NCBI GenBank assembly: GCA_030681895.1
Contig: JAUXRI010000331.1
Span: forward strand, 1 to 64,000
Source of the DNA: Myxococcales bacterium
Lineage (GTDB): Bacteria > Myxococcota > Myxococcia > Myxococcales > Myxococcaceae
Reading direction: 5' to 3'
DNA: 64,000 bases
Shown: positions 49,237-56,600 of the stretch, piece by piece
Layout of the letters: each line of letters starts with the position of its first letter
How positions within the stretch are numbered: position 1 is the first letter of the stretch
Notes under the pieces: model-generated
The model's database searches: none
The model's input: the letters and a program-made list of their open reading frames with translations, nothing else
What the model was told of the DNA's origin: nothing
Position numbers and translations under genes: made by a program

Positions 49237-49308
49237 GGCGTCGAAGCTTCGGAGTCTGCGGCGCCGAGTCAATCGAAATTGACTCGCGAATCAATGTGCA
49301 GCTTCGGC

Positions 49309-49698
49309 TCAGTGAAGCGGCGCAGGGCCCTCGTCGTGGTACCCCACCATTCGTGCGACCTTCCGCAGGAACGACGGGTCGAACGGCTTCACCTCATAGT
49401 CACAGGCTCCGAGCTCGAAGCAGCAGTGGCGAATGAACTGGTCCTCGTTGGCCGACAGCATGATCACCGGCACATCGCGCGTCTCGGGGTTCTTCTTGAG
49501 CGCCGCGAGCAGGTCGCGCCCATCGAGGCTCTGGTGAATGTCGAGCACGATGAGATCGGGCCGCTGGGCTTGCGCCAGCTCAACCACGTTCGACTTCGTG
49601 TCGATGATGACGTCGATGCCAAACCGCCGCGCCTCGCGTTTCAGCGCATTGACGAGCAGCGGTTCATCATCTGAGACGAGGATCGTTGGGTTCCGCAT
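49309..49698 (-). CDS. Stand-alone response-regulator receiver domain
   Basis: This 129-residue single-domain protein starts at ATG 49698 (MRNPTILVSDDEP). All receiver residues are present: acidic pair Asp10/Asp11, phospho-acceptor Asp53 (LIVLDIHQ), Ser82 (VIMLSANED) and Lys104 (YEVKPFD). No output domain follows, so it works by protein contact, in the way of CheY/Spo0F. No kinase gene is nearby. It lies 72 bp upstream of the acyl-CoA carboxylase genes on the same strand, and could be co-transcribed with them. Confidence 0.85.
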   Translation of the reverse strand: MRNPTILVSDDEPLLVNALKREARRFGIDVIIDTKSNVVELAQAQRPDLIVLDIHQSLDGRDLLAALKKNPETRDVPVIMLSANEDQFIRHCCFELGACDYEVKPFDPSFLRKVARMVGYHDEGPAPLH

Positions 49699-49830
49699 GA
49701 AGCACCCTGGGGAGGGAGAGGACTGCTGGCTTCATGGGAGCAACAGGCAGACCACGCCGATCACCGGCACAAAGCGCCGGGTTGCATGATCGGGGTCAGG
49801 GGTGTTCGTACCGTTTGGGTCCCTCGCGAC

Positions 49831-50010
49831 TCAGAACAGCGGCGCCTGGGGGCCCGGCACGATGTCGGCGATGTCCGGGTCAGGCTCGCCCGGGGCGCGG
49901 TCGGGGCGACCGGCCTTCTCGGCCTTGGTGCGCTCCTTGGCTTCCTTCTTCTTGCGCTGGTACTCGGCGCGCTCTTGTTCCTTCTGGCGCTTCGTTCGTC
50001 CGGGGAGCAT
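49831..50010 (-). CDS. 59-residue highly charged small protein
   Basis: The gene starts at ATG 50010 (MLPGRTKRQKEQERAEYQRK), with AAGGTG 8 bp upstream, and stops at TGA 49831. Residues 7-37 are almost all Lys/Glu/Arg/Gln/Ala and should form a single charged helix. The tail is Pro/Asp-rich (GRPDRAPGEPDPDIADIVPG). No family was recognised. The ribosome site, consistent codon use and clear start-to-stop structure make it likely a real gene. It is divergent from the 2-oxoglutarate oxygenase gene, 109 bp away. Helices of this kind are seen in small RNA- or protein-binding factors, but no function is claimed. Confidence 0.65.
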   Translation of the reverse strand: MLPGRTKRQKEQERAEYQRKKKEAKERTKAEKAGRPDRAPGEPDPDIADIVPGPQAPLF

Positions 50011-50119
50011 GCGTCGTCACCTTTACCTGGCCCTTCGTAAGTGTTGCGCGCCCTGGGCCGTACCGGGCGTGGAGCAGCGCATAGCAGGGCGATGACGTGA
50101 GGGCTAGAAGCGCCTGCTC

Positions 50120-51037
50120 ATGAGACCGGGTCCCGCGAGACGTGCCGTCGTGATCGATCGATTTGCTCCCGAGGCGAAGGCCTTGCGCGCGCACTTCGAT
50201 GAGCGGTTCGAGAACCCGAGAGAGACTCGCGACGATCGTTTCGTGTGGGACCTGTGGCACGTGCCGGGGCAGTACACGGCGCTCCGCACGCCGGCATATC
50301 TGTACTTTCCGAAGAAGGCGTACGACGCGTTTCACCAGCGCCTCGTGTGGTGGGGCCGCCGGGTGCTCGGTTGTCACGACGTCTCGCCGCCGTGGATGAG
50401 CTGTTACGTCAACGGCTGCGAGCAACGTCTGCATGGTGACTTGCCGCACGGCCAGTGGGCCTTCGTGTACTCGCTGACGCCGTGGGAACGGCGCACGTTT
50501 CGCGGTGGAGAGACGCTGCTGTTGCGAGACGACACACTCGACTTCTGGAGCTCGTTTCAGTCGGTGCGCGCGCAGGAAGAAGCCGAGATCGTCGAGGCCA
50601 TCGAGCCGCGGTTCAATCGACTGACCGTGTTCGATCCACGCCTGCCGCACGGTGTTCGGCGCGTCGACGGCTCCATGGATCCACGGGAAGGTCGCCTCGT
50701 GATCCACGGCTGGTTCGTGCAGCCCCGGCCGTTCGTCGAGGGGCCGCTGAAGACCTCGGACCTTGCTGAAGGCATCGGCCTGGTGACGGACGCGATCGCA
50801 CCGACCCTGGAGGCCGGCCTGTCGATCGCCGGGCTCTTGAGTGTCGGCTTCGAGGTGACCGCCGCCGGAGCCGTGCGCCGCGTGCGCCTGTTGTCAGACA
50901 CGACCCGCGTGGTGGCCTCCGAGGAGGCCCACCGCAAGTCGCTGATCCGCCTGATCACCCGAACCATCGGCCAGCTGCGCTTCCCCAGCCGAAAAACCAG
51001 CTCCACGGTGACCCTCCCCCTCGTGTTCGAGCGGTAG
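50120..51037 (+). CDS. 2-oxoglutarate/Fe(II) oxygenase with AgmX/PglI-like C-terminal domain
   Basis: This 305-residue protein starts at ATG 50120. Residues 1-200 form a double-stranded beta-helix dioxygenase: the metal motif His105-x-Asp107 (RLHGDLPHG) with distal His177 (RLPHGVRR) and 2-oxoglutarate-binding Arg192 (GRLVIHGWF). The RRTFRGGETLLL loop resembles prolyl-4-hydroxylase-type enzymes. Residues about 210-305 read IGLVTDAIAPTLEAGLSIAGLLSVGFEVTAAGAVRRVRLLSDT and end in FPSRKTSSTVTLPLVFER, like the C-terminal TonB-like domain of AgmX/PglI motility proteins. It precedes rpsB by 213 bp. The substrate is unknown; a ribosomal protein target is a hypothesis only. Confidence 0.8.
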   Translation: MRPGPARRAVVIDRFAPEAKALRAHFDERFENPRETRDDRFVWDLWHVPGQYTALRTPAYLYFPKKAYDAFHQRLVWWGRRVLGCHDVSPPWMSCYVNGCEQRLHGDLPHGQWAFVYSLTPWERRTFRGGETLLLRDDTLDFWSSFQSVRAQEEAEIVEAIEPRFNRLTVFDPRLPHGVRRVDGSMDPREGRLVIHGWFVQPRPFVEGPLKTSDLAEGIGLVTDAIAPTLEAGLSIAGLLSVGFEVTAAGAVRRVRLLSDTTRVVASEEAHRKSLIRLITRTIGQLRFPSRKTSSTVTLPLVFER

Positions 51038-51047
51038 TTCCGCGCGC

Positions 51048-51076
51048 TTGCCCAGTGGTTTTCCCGGTGCTAGGGC
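51048..51076 (+). promoter_or_regulatory. Candidate promoter upstream of rpsB
   Basis: TTGCCC at 51048-51053 and TAGGGC at 51071-51076 are separated by 17 bp, the ideal sigma-70 spacing. The -35 is close to TTGACA; the -10 is a poor match (TA....), as often seen in GC-rich genomes. It lies 175 bp before the rpsB start and would give a long leader carrying the palindrome at 51088-51102. Evidence is spacing only. Confidence 0.4.
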
Positions 51077-51087
51077 AACCTCGCCGC

Positions 51088-51102
51088 ACGAAACGGTTTC
51101 GT
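51088..51102. promoter_or_regulatory. Palindrome ACGAAACGGTTTCGT in the rpsB leader
   Basis: This is a 15-bp near-perfect inverted repeat: ACGAAAC and GTTTCGT flank a single central base. It lies about 12 bp after the candidate -10, so it is close to the expected transcript start. It could be an operator or the first hairpin of an rpsB leader that responds to S2. Ribosomal protein S2 is known in several bacteria to autoregulate through such leader structures, but no known motif was matched. Confidence 0.4.
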
Positions 51103-51250
51103 GAGGCATGAGCCCAATACACACACGCTTGCTGTCGAAGTCCGGGTGCTCCGGGAGGCCGGAGAAGGACATCGACATCGGTACCCAGCACGCGTGGCGG
51201 ATCAACCCAACCGGTGTCGCGACCAGCGCACCACGAAAAGAGACGAACCG

Positions 51251-52234
51251 ATGAGCGAAGAGACGCAGCAGCAGGCAGTTCCCGAGACGCAGGGCATGCC
51301 CGGCGCGACCGGCATCACGATGCGCCAGATGCTCGAGGCCGGAGTTCACTTCGGTCACCAGACCAAGCGCTGGAACCCCAAGATGAAGCCGTACATCTTC
51401 GGCGCTCGCAACGGCATCTACATCATCGACCTCCAGAAGACGGTCGGCCTCGCGCGCGCGGCCCTTCGCTTCGTGTCGGACCTCACGGCCCGCGGTGGCG
51501 CGGTGCTCTTCGTCGGCACCAAGAAGCAGGCCCAGGACGTCGTTCGTGAAGAGGGCGCTCGCGCCAACCAGTACTTCGTCACCAACCGCTGGCTGGGTGG
51601 CACGCTCACCAACTTCAAGACCATCAAGCAGGGCATCGACCGCCTCAAGGCGCTCGAGACGATGAAGGAAGACGGCACGTTCGACCGCCTCCCCAAGAAG
51701 GAAGTCGCGGGCCTCGAGCGTGAGCGCGAGAAGCTCGAGAAGAACCTGGGCGGCGTGAAGCAGCTGTCGCGTCTGCCGGGCGCGCTGTTCGTCATCGACC
51801 CCAAGAAGGAAGACATCGCCGTGCACGAGGCCAACCGCCTCGGCATTCCGGTGATCGGCCTCGTCGACACCAACTGTGATCCCGAGGGCATCGACTACGT
51901 CATCCCCGGCAACGACGACGCGATCCGCTCCATCAAGCTCTTCACGGGCAAGATCGCCGACGCCTGCATCGAAGGCGCGGCCCGCTACCGTGCCTCGGGC
52001 GCCGCTGAGCGTGACGCCGAAGAGAGCCGCCGCCGTTCGGAAGGCCGTGGTGGCCGTGACGACGATCGTGGTGGCGAGCGCCGCCGCGCGCCGCGCCGTG
52101 AAGGCCGTGGCCCCGTGGTCGAGATGAAGGGTGGCCCTGCCACCGCCGAGGGTGAAGCTGCTCCGGCCGAGGGCGCTGGTGAGGCTGCTGCCGCTCCGGT
52201 CACGCCCGTCGTTCCTGCTCCCGCCGCCGAGTGA
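51251..52234 (+). CDS. rpsB: 30S ribosomal protein S2 with long C-terminal tail
   Basis: This 327-residue protein starts at ATG 51251. The S2 core spans about residues 24-250: MRQMLEAGVHFGHQTKRWNPKMKPYIFGARNGIYIIDLQKT, then AVLFVGTKKQAQDVV, NRWLGGTLTNFKTI, DPKKEDIAVHEANRLGIPVIGLVDTNCDP and a C-terminal ACIEGAARYR. Typical S2 proteins have about 230-260 residues. Here a tail of about 75 residues follows, first Arg/Asp/Glu/Gly-rich and then Ala/Pro/Glu-rich (PAEGAGEAAAAPVTPVVPAPAAE). The first about 20 residues are a Gln/Thr-rich leader. The tail probably extends into solvent. tsf follows 33 bp later in the usual rpsB-tsf order. Confidence 0.95.
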   Translation: MSEETQQQAVPETQGMPGATGITMRQMLEAGVHFGHQTKRWNPKMKPYIFGARNGIYIIDLQKTVGLARAALRFVSDLTARGGAVLFVGTKKQAQDVVREEGARANQYFVTNRWLGGTLTNFKTIKQGIDRLKALETMKEDGTFDRLPKKEVAGLEREREKLEKNLGGVKQLSRLPGALFVIDPKKEDIAVHEANRLGIPVIGLVDTNCDPEGIDYVIPGNDDAIRSIKLFTGKIADACIEGAARYRASGAAERDAEESRRRSEGRGGRDDDRGGERRRAPRREGRGPVVEMKGGPATAEGEAAPAEGAGEAAAAPVTPVVPAPAAE

Positions 52235-52267
52235 GTTCGACTCGTTCATTCGACAAGGAATCACGAC

Positions 52268-53227
52268 ATGGCTGACATCAGTGCACAGATGGTGAGAGAG
52301 CTCCGCGAGAAGACCGGCGCGGGCATGATGGACTGCAAGAAGGCCCTCACGGAGACCGCTGGCGACTTCGTGAAGGCCGAAGAGTGGCTCCGCAAGAAGG
52401 GCATCTCGAAGGCGGCGAGCAAGGGCGCGCGCGTGGTGGCTGAGGGCCTCGTGGCCCTCGAAGCCTCCAACGGCGGCAAGCTCGGCGTGATGGTCGAGCT
52501 CAACAGCGAGACCGACTTCGTCGCGCGCAACGATGCGTTCGTGAAGCTGCTCAACGGCCTCGTCGCGCACGTCGCGCGTCACGCGCCGACCTCGATGGAC
52601 AACCTCCTCGAGCAGGCGTGGACCGATGGCAAGAAGGTGAAGGACGCCATCACCGAGCAGATCGCCACCATCGGCGAGAACATCTCGGTGCGCCGCTTCG
52701 AGCGCTTCGTCGTCGACGGCGGCAGCCTTGGCACCTACCTCCACGCCAACGGCCGCATCGCCGCCATGGTCGAGGTGGTGGGCAGCGACAAGCCCGAGGT
52801 CGCGGCACTGGCGAAGGAGCTCGCCATGCAGGTCGCAGCGATGAACCCGAAGTACGTCAGCCGCGAGCAGGTGCCGGCCGAGGTGCTCGAGAAGGAGCGC
52901 GAGATCTACCGCGAAGAGATTCGCAACCCGCCGCCGCCCGCGCCCGGTGAGATCCGCAACCCGAACAAGAAGCCGCCGCCTGAAGAGCGCTGGCCGATGA
53001 TCATCGAAGGCAAGCTCGGCAAGTTCTTCGAGAACGTCTGCCTGGTCGATCAGTTCTCGATCAAGGAAGACAAGAAGCGCGTGAAGGAGCTCGTTGCCGA
53101 GACCGGCAAGGCTGTCGGCGCGACGTTGAGCGTCGGCCGCGTCGTTCGGTTCGAGGTCGGCGAAGGCATCGAGAAGAAGAAGGAAGATCTCGCTGCTGAG
53201 GTCGCCAAGACGATCGGCCAGGCCTGA
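52268..53227 (+). CDS. tsf: Translation elongation factor Ts
   Basis: This 319-residue protein is the nucleotide exchange factor for EF-Tu. The UBA-like head is MADISAQMVRELREKTGAGMMDCKKALTE. The hallmark TDFVARND occurs at 82-89. Later, ALAKELAMQVAAMNPKYVSREQVPAEVLEKE leads to a Pro-rich stretch (NPPPPAPGEIRNPNKKPPPEERWP, about 220-243) at the place where other EF-Ts have a short loop before the C-terminal domain (IIEGKLGKFFENVCLVDQ). The start ATG has an AAGGA site upstream. The gene ends before a strong stem-loop, so it is probably the last gene of this transcript. The usual neighbour pyrH is displaced. Confidence 0.95.
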   Translation: MADISAQMVRELREKTGAGMMDCKKALTETAGDFVKAEEWLRKKGISKAASKGARVVAEGLVALEASNGGKLGVMVELNSETDFVARNDAFVKLLNGLVAHVARHAPTSMDNLLEQAWTDGKKVKDAITEQIATIGENISVRRFERFVVDGGSLGTYLHANGRIAAMVEVVGSDKPEVAALAKELAMQVAAMNPKYVSREQVPAEVLEKEREIYREEIRNPPPPAPGEIRNPNKKPPPEERWPMIIEGKLGKFFENVCLVDQFSIKEDKKRVKELVAETGKAVGATLSVGRVVRFEVGEGIEKKKEDLAAEVAKTIGQA

Positions 53228-53256
53228 GGTACTGAGGTCAGCTGAACGATGAGACC

Positions 53257-53286
53257 CGGGGCTCCGTGAGTGATCACGGGGCCCCG
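53257..53286 (+). terminator. Stem-loop terminator after tsf
   Basis: Thirteen base pairs can form: CGGGGC, a T-G wobble, then CCGTGA on the 5' arm with TCACGG, G, GCCCCG on the 3' arm. The loop is a GTGA tetraloop of the stable GNRA type. It begins 29 bp after the tsf stop. There is no long T-run after it (AGTCGTTTC), so it may act as a poor intrinsic terminator or an RNA-stabilising end. It separates rpsB-tsf from the downstream genes. Confidence 0.7.
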
Positions 53287-53323
53287 AGTCGTTTCAGAGG
53301 TGCACTCGCCGTATGGTGTCCCG

Positions 53324-53872
53324 GTGCGCGCTCCCGTCGTCGTCGCGATGTGCCTTGTCGGTCTCTCGAGCTGCAACACCTTCTGGCCCGTCCAGGGTGA
53401 CCGGTTCCGAAACGACACGCTCTGCGAGCGCGCCCAGGCGTATGACGTGATGGCGAGAGCGACGGTCGTGTCAGCTGGGCCCGCGCGCGAGCTCACCCTC
53501 TCGCCGTGGCCTTCCTCGCGGGCTTGGTACACGCCGGTCGTCGTCGACCTCGAGCGGGACCTTCGTGGTGGCCTGGCAGCGGGCCGACACTCGCTGCTCG
53601 TCGGCGCGCCGGTGGCGAACGCGCGGACCCTCGCCACGCGACAGCCCACTGGGATCGGCAATGGCCGTGTCGGCTGGCTTTTCGCCTCGTTCATCGACGC
53701 CCAGTTGTTCATGGACGTGGATGGCGTGCTGACGAGCACTGACCCCGAGAGGTTTGTCTCGCCGATGGTGGATGAGTCGTACGCGAGTGAGAGCGACTTC
53801 GAGGCCGCCCTGAGTGAGGCCATCCGCACGTGCCCGAGGGTGGATCTGCTCACGTTCGATGCGGGGACCTGA
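53324..53872 (+). CDS. Small lipoprotein of unknown function
   Basis: This 182-residue protein starts at GTG 53324 (MRAPVVVAMCLVGLSSC). The lipobox LSSC follows a short hydrophobic core. The mature part includes LCERAQAYDVMARATVVSAG, a WYTPVVVDLERDLRGG strand, HSLLVGAPV, and a helix EAALSEAIRTCPRVDLLTFDAG. There is no known domain. It lies between the tsf terminator and the minus-strand MBL gene, and is convergent with it (1 bp apart). The start was chosen on the lipobox; no strong ribosome site is present. Confidence 0.55.
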   Translation: MRAPVVVAMCLVGLSSCNTFWPVQGDRFRNDTLCERAQAYDVMARATVVSAGPARELTLSPWPSSRAWYTPVVVDLERDLRGGLAAGRHSLLVGAPVANARTLATRQPTGIGNGRVGWLFASFIDAQLFMDVDGVLTSTDPERFVSPMVDESYASESDFEAALSEAIRTCPRVDLLTFDAGT

Positions 53873-54817
53873 TCACTTCGCGACGAGCGGACCGGCCGCG
53901 TCCCACTCGTGGCCCGTCATCACCGTCGTTCCCGGCAGCGCCTTCACGATCGACGCGAGCTGCGCGAGCGATGCCTGGTTCGCGGGGTGATCGCCGGTGA
54001 ACTCGCCCGGCTCGACCTGGTTCTCCCAGCCCCAGCGCGTGTGGCAGGTGTCACCCGTGAAGAGCACCGGACCCTTCTCGGTGTTCGCGACGAAGGCCAG
54101 GCTGCCCGGCGTGTGGCCCGGTGACGAGAGCACCCAGAACGAGCCGTCGCCGAAGAAGTCGATGGCCTGCTTCACCTCGCCGATCGCCACGCCCTTCGTC
54201 ACGTCGAGCTCGGTCGTCGGGTTCTGGCCAGCGAAGAGGTTGGAGTACGTGCCGCGCAAGAACGCGTTCTGGAACGACGACGGCGTCGTCTCATTCGGCC
54301 CCGTGTAGAGCGGCGTGCCTTTCGGCACATCAGGCAGACCGAGCACGTGATCGAGATGCAGGTGGGTGAAGAACACGCCCGCCAGCGGCGCCGGCTGCCG
54401 CGCGAGAATCGAGGCCAGTGGCTCTTCAGGCTTCATCGCGCCGAGGAACGAAGACACCGGCCAGCCGATGCCGCCGCCCGTGCCGTCTTTCAGGCCCTTC
54501 GAGATGCCGGTGTCGATGATGAACGTGCCGCGCGTCGGGTGACGAATGACGTGCACCGGCAAGACGATGTCGACTTCATCCTTCGGCAGGTCCTTCGCTT
54601 CCGGCCGTTCGAGGTTGATGAGGCCCTTTCGTTCGACCTTCCACTTCGCTGACAGCACTGGCTCCCACTCGACGCGGGCGGGGCCGCTCAGAGCGTCGCT
54701 CCACGAGGTGGGCTGGCGCGGAGACACGACGGTCTCGGCGCGGGTGGGGTGGGTGGTGAAGGTGCAGGCCGAGAGGGCGACGGCGAGGAACGTGAGGAGT
54801 CGGTTTGCGTTGGTCAT
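53873..54817 (-). CDS. MBL-fold hydrolase lipoprotein
   Basis: This 314-residue protein starts at ATG 54817 (MTNANRLLTFLAVALSAC) with a lipobox, so it is anchored in the envelope. The metallo-beta-lactamase fold shows the metal motif THLHLDHVLGL (about 148-158), TGDTCHTRWGWEN, SSPGHTPGSLAFV and TGHEWDAAGP at the C-terminus. The HxHxDH and final His pattern resembles quorum-quenching lactonase-like and teichoate-type MBL proteins, but lactonase activity is only a possibility. It is divergent from the LysR gene, 40 bp away, which probably regulates it. Together with the lipoprotein and LysR genes it interrupts the tsf-pyrH pair. Confidence 0.8.
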   Translation of the reverse strand: MTNANRLLTFLAVALSACTFTTHPTRAETVVSPRQPTSWSDALSGPARVEWEPVLSAKWKVERKGLINLERPEAKDLPKDEVDIVLPVHVIRHPTRGTFIIDTGISKGLKDGTGGGIGWPVSSFLGAMKPEEPLASILARQPAPLAGVFFTHLHLDHVLGLPDVPKGTPLYTGPNETTPSSFQNAFLRGTYSNLFAGQNPTTELDVTKGVAIGEVKQAIDFFGDGSFWVLSSPGHTPGSLAFVANTEKGPVLFTGDTCHTRWGWENQVEPGEFTGDHPANQASLAQLASIVKALPGTTVMTGHEWDAAGPLVAK

Positions 54818-54857
54818 GGGCGCACAGTACGCATTCAGAAAAGGACACAACTGACCA

Positions 54858-55811
54858 ATGATGAAGACCAGCCATCCATTTTCGAATGCATCGTGGGACG
54901 ACGTCCGGCTGTTCCTCGCGGCGCTCGAGCACGAGAGCTTCACCCTTGCCGCGAAGGCGCTCCGCATCGGGCAGGCGACGATGTCGCGCCGCATCGCCGC
55001 GCTGGAGGCCGAGGTCGGGCACCCGCTCTTCGATCGCAGTCGTGGCGGCCTGACGCCGACGCACGCTGCGCTCCAGCTGCGGCCGTGGGCCGAGGCGATG
55101 GGCGCCTCGATGCGCGACGCCGGCGCGGCGCTGGCCGGGCTCGAAGCGGCGCCCGAGGGCCGGGTGCGCCTGACGTGCCCGCCAGGCGTCGCCGTCGACT
55201 TCTTGCCGCCGGTGCTCCAGCGCCTGCGCGTGAAGTACCCGAAGCTGGTGGTCGAGGTGCTGGCGGACGTGCGGGTGCGCGATCTGGCGACGCACGAGGC
55301 CGACATCGCCATTCGCTCCTCCATGCCCGCGGGCGGGCCGCTGCTCGTTCGCAAGCTCTGCGACGTACCCATTGGGCTCTACGCCTCACCTGCCGTGGTG
55401 CGGCGGCTCCCTCCGAAGCCAAAGCTCGAGCACGTGCCCCTCATCGACTGGTCTGACGAGGTGCCTTCACTTCAGCGGGCGCTGGCGGCGTTGCCGTGCC
55501 CGCGCGTGATGGTGACCAACGAGTTCCTCACCATGTGCGCGGCGGCGCAGGCCGGCGTCGGCGCCATCGCCATCACCAGCGTTCAGGCGAAGCTGCGCGG
55601 CCTCGTCGCCGTGCCTGTGGCGTTCCCCTCGGTGCCTCCAGCGCCGTTCCTCGTCATCACCCACCAGGCCCTTCGACACGTGCCGCGCGTGATGGCGGTG
55701 CTCGAGGCATTGGAGCGGCTCGTCGATGACCTCGGGCTCGCTCAGACGACGCCACGCGTTTCTCGCTCCCCAAGCGCACGCCGGGGGACTACAAGCCCTT
55801 CTCCGCCATGA
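54858..55811 (+). CDS. LysR-family transcriptional regulator, overlapping pyrH
   Basis: This is a 317-residue regulator starting at ATG 54858 or the adjacent ATG 54861. The winged helix is at about 13-70 (WDDVRLFLAALEHESFTLAAKALRIGQATMSRRIAALEAEVGHPLFDR). The co-inducer domain then has PPGVAVDFLPPVLQRLRVKYPKL, ADIAIRSSMPAGGPLLVRKL and AAQAGVGAIAI. The gene stop overlaps the pyrH start by 4 bp (ATGA), which is unusual, since a regulator rarely ends inside an essential gene start. It is divergent from the MBL lipoprotein gene. Its ligand is unknown. Confidence 0.88.
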   Translation: MMKTSHPFSNASWDDVRLFLAALEHESFTLAAKALRIGQATMSRRIAALEAEVGHPLFDRSRGGLTPTHAALQLRPWAEAMGASMRDAGAALAGLEAAPEGRVRLTCPPGVAVDFLPPVLQRLRVKYPKLVVEVLADVRVRDLATHEADIAIRSSMPAGGPLLVRKLCDVPIGLYASPAVVRRLPPKPKLEHVPLIDWSDEVPSLQRALAALPCPRVMVTNEFLTMCAAAQAGVGAIAITSVQAKLRGLVAVPVAFPSVPPAPFLVITHQALRHVPRVMAVLEALERLVDDLGLAQTTPRVSRSPSARRGTTSPSPP

Positions 55812-56560
55812 GCGCCACCAAGAGCAGCACCGGCGGATACAAACGTGTCCTGCTGAAGTTGTCCGGCGAAGCGCTGATGGGCGATGACAAGTACGGCATC
55901 AACCCCGAGGTGCTCACCGGCATCGCGCAGCAGGTGCTGAACCTCCAGAAGGCTGGTGTGCAGGTCGCGCTCGTCATCGGCGGCGGCAACATCTTCCGCG
56001 GGGTGCAGGGCGCGACGCGCGGAATGGACCGAGCGAGCGCCGACTACATGGGCATGCTCGCCACCTGCATCAACTCTCTCGCCATGCAGGACGCGCTCGA
56101 GCAGCTCGGCGGCCAGACGCGGGTGCTCTCGGCCATCAAGATGGAGCAGATCGCCGAGCCGTACATTCGCCGCCGCGCCGTGCGCCACCTCGAGAAGGAG
56201 CGCGTCGTCATCTTCGCCGCCGGCACCGGCAACCCGTACTTCACGACCGACACCGCCGCCTCGCTGCGCGCGATGGAGATCAACGCCGACGTCATCCTCA
56301 AGGCCACCAAGGTCGACGGCGTCTACGAGGCCGACCCGAAGAAGGTGCCCACGGCCCGGCGCTACCGCACGCTCACGTACATGGACGTGCTGCAGAAGAA
56401 CCTCAACGTGATGGACTCGACCGCCATCTCGCTGTGCATGGACAACAAGCTGCCCATCGTCGTGTTCGACATGATGGCGACGGGCAACATCGAGCGCGCC
56501 GTCCTGCGCCCCGGCGAGATCGGCACCATCGTCGGCCACGCCGAGACGGCCCTCGTTTGA
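55808..56560 (+). CDS. pyrH: UMP kinase
   Basis: This 250-residue enzyme phosphorylates UMP to UDP and acts as a homohexamer. It shows the amino-acid kinase fold: KRVLLKLSGEALMGDDKYGINPE, VIGGGNIFRGV, ADYMGMLATCINSLAMQDALE, AAGTGNPYFTTDTAASLRAMEINADVILKATKVDGVYEADPKK and VMDSTAISLCMDN. Length is standard (about 235-250). Normally pyrH follows tsf, but here three genes lie between them and it overlaps the LysR stop by 4 bp, so it is probably translated from the LysR transcript. frr follows 40 bp later. Confidence 0.95.
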   Translation: MSATKSSTGGYKRVLLKLSGEALMGDDKYGINPEVLTGIAQQVLNLQKAGVQVALVIGGGNIFRGVQGATRGMDRASADYMGMLATCINSLAMQDALEQLGGQTRVLSAIKMEQIAEPYIRRRAVRHLEKERVVIFAAGTGNPYFTTDTAASLRAMEINADVILKATKVDGVYEADPKKVPTARRYRTLTYMDVLQKNLNVMDSTAISLCMDNKLPIVVFDMMATGNIERAVLRPGEIGTIVGHAETALV

Positions 56561-56600
56561 CGAAATGCTTCACGAACGGCTTCTGAACAAGGAGTGACAC

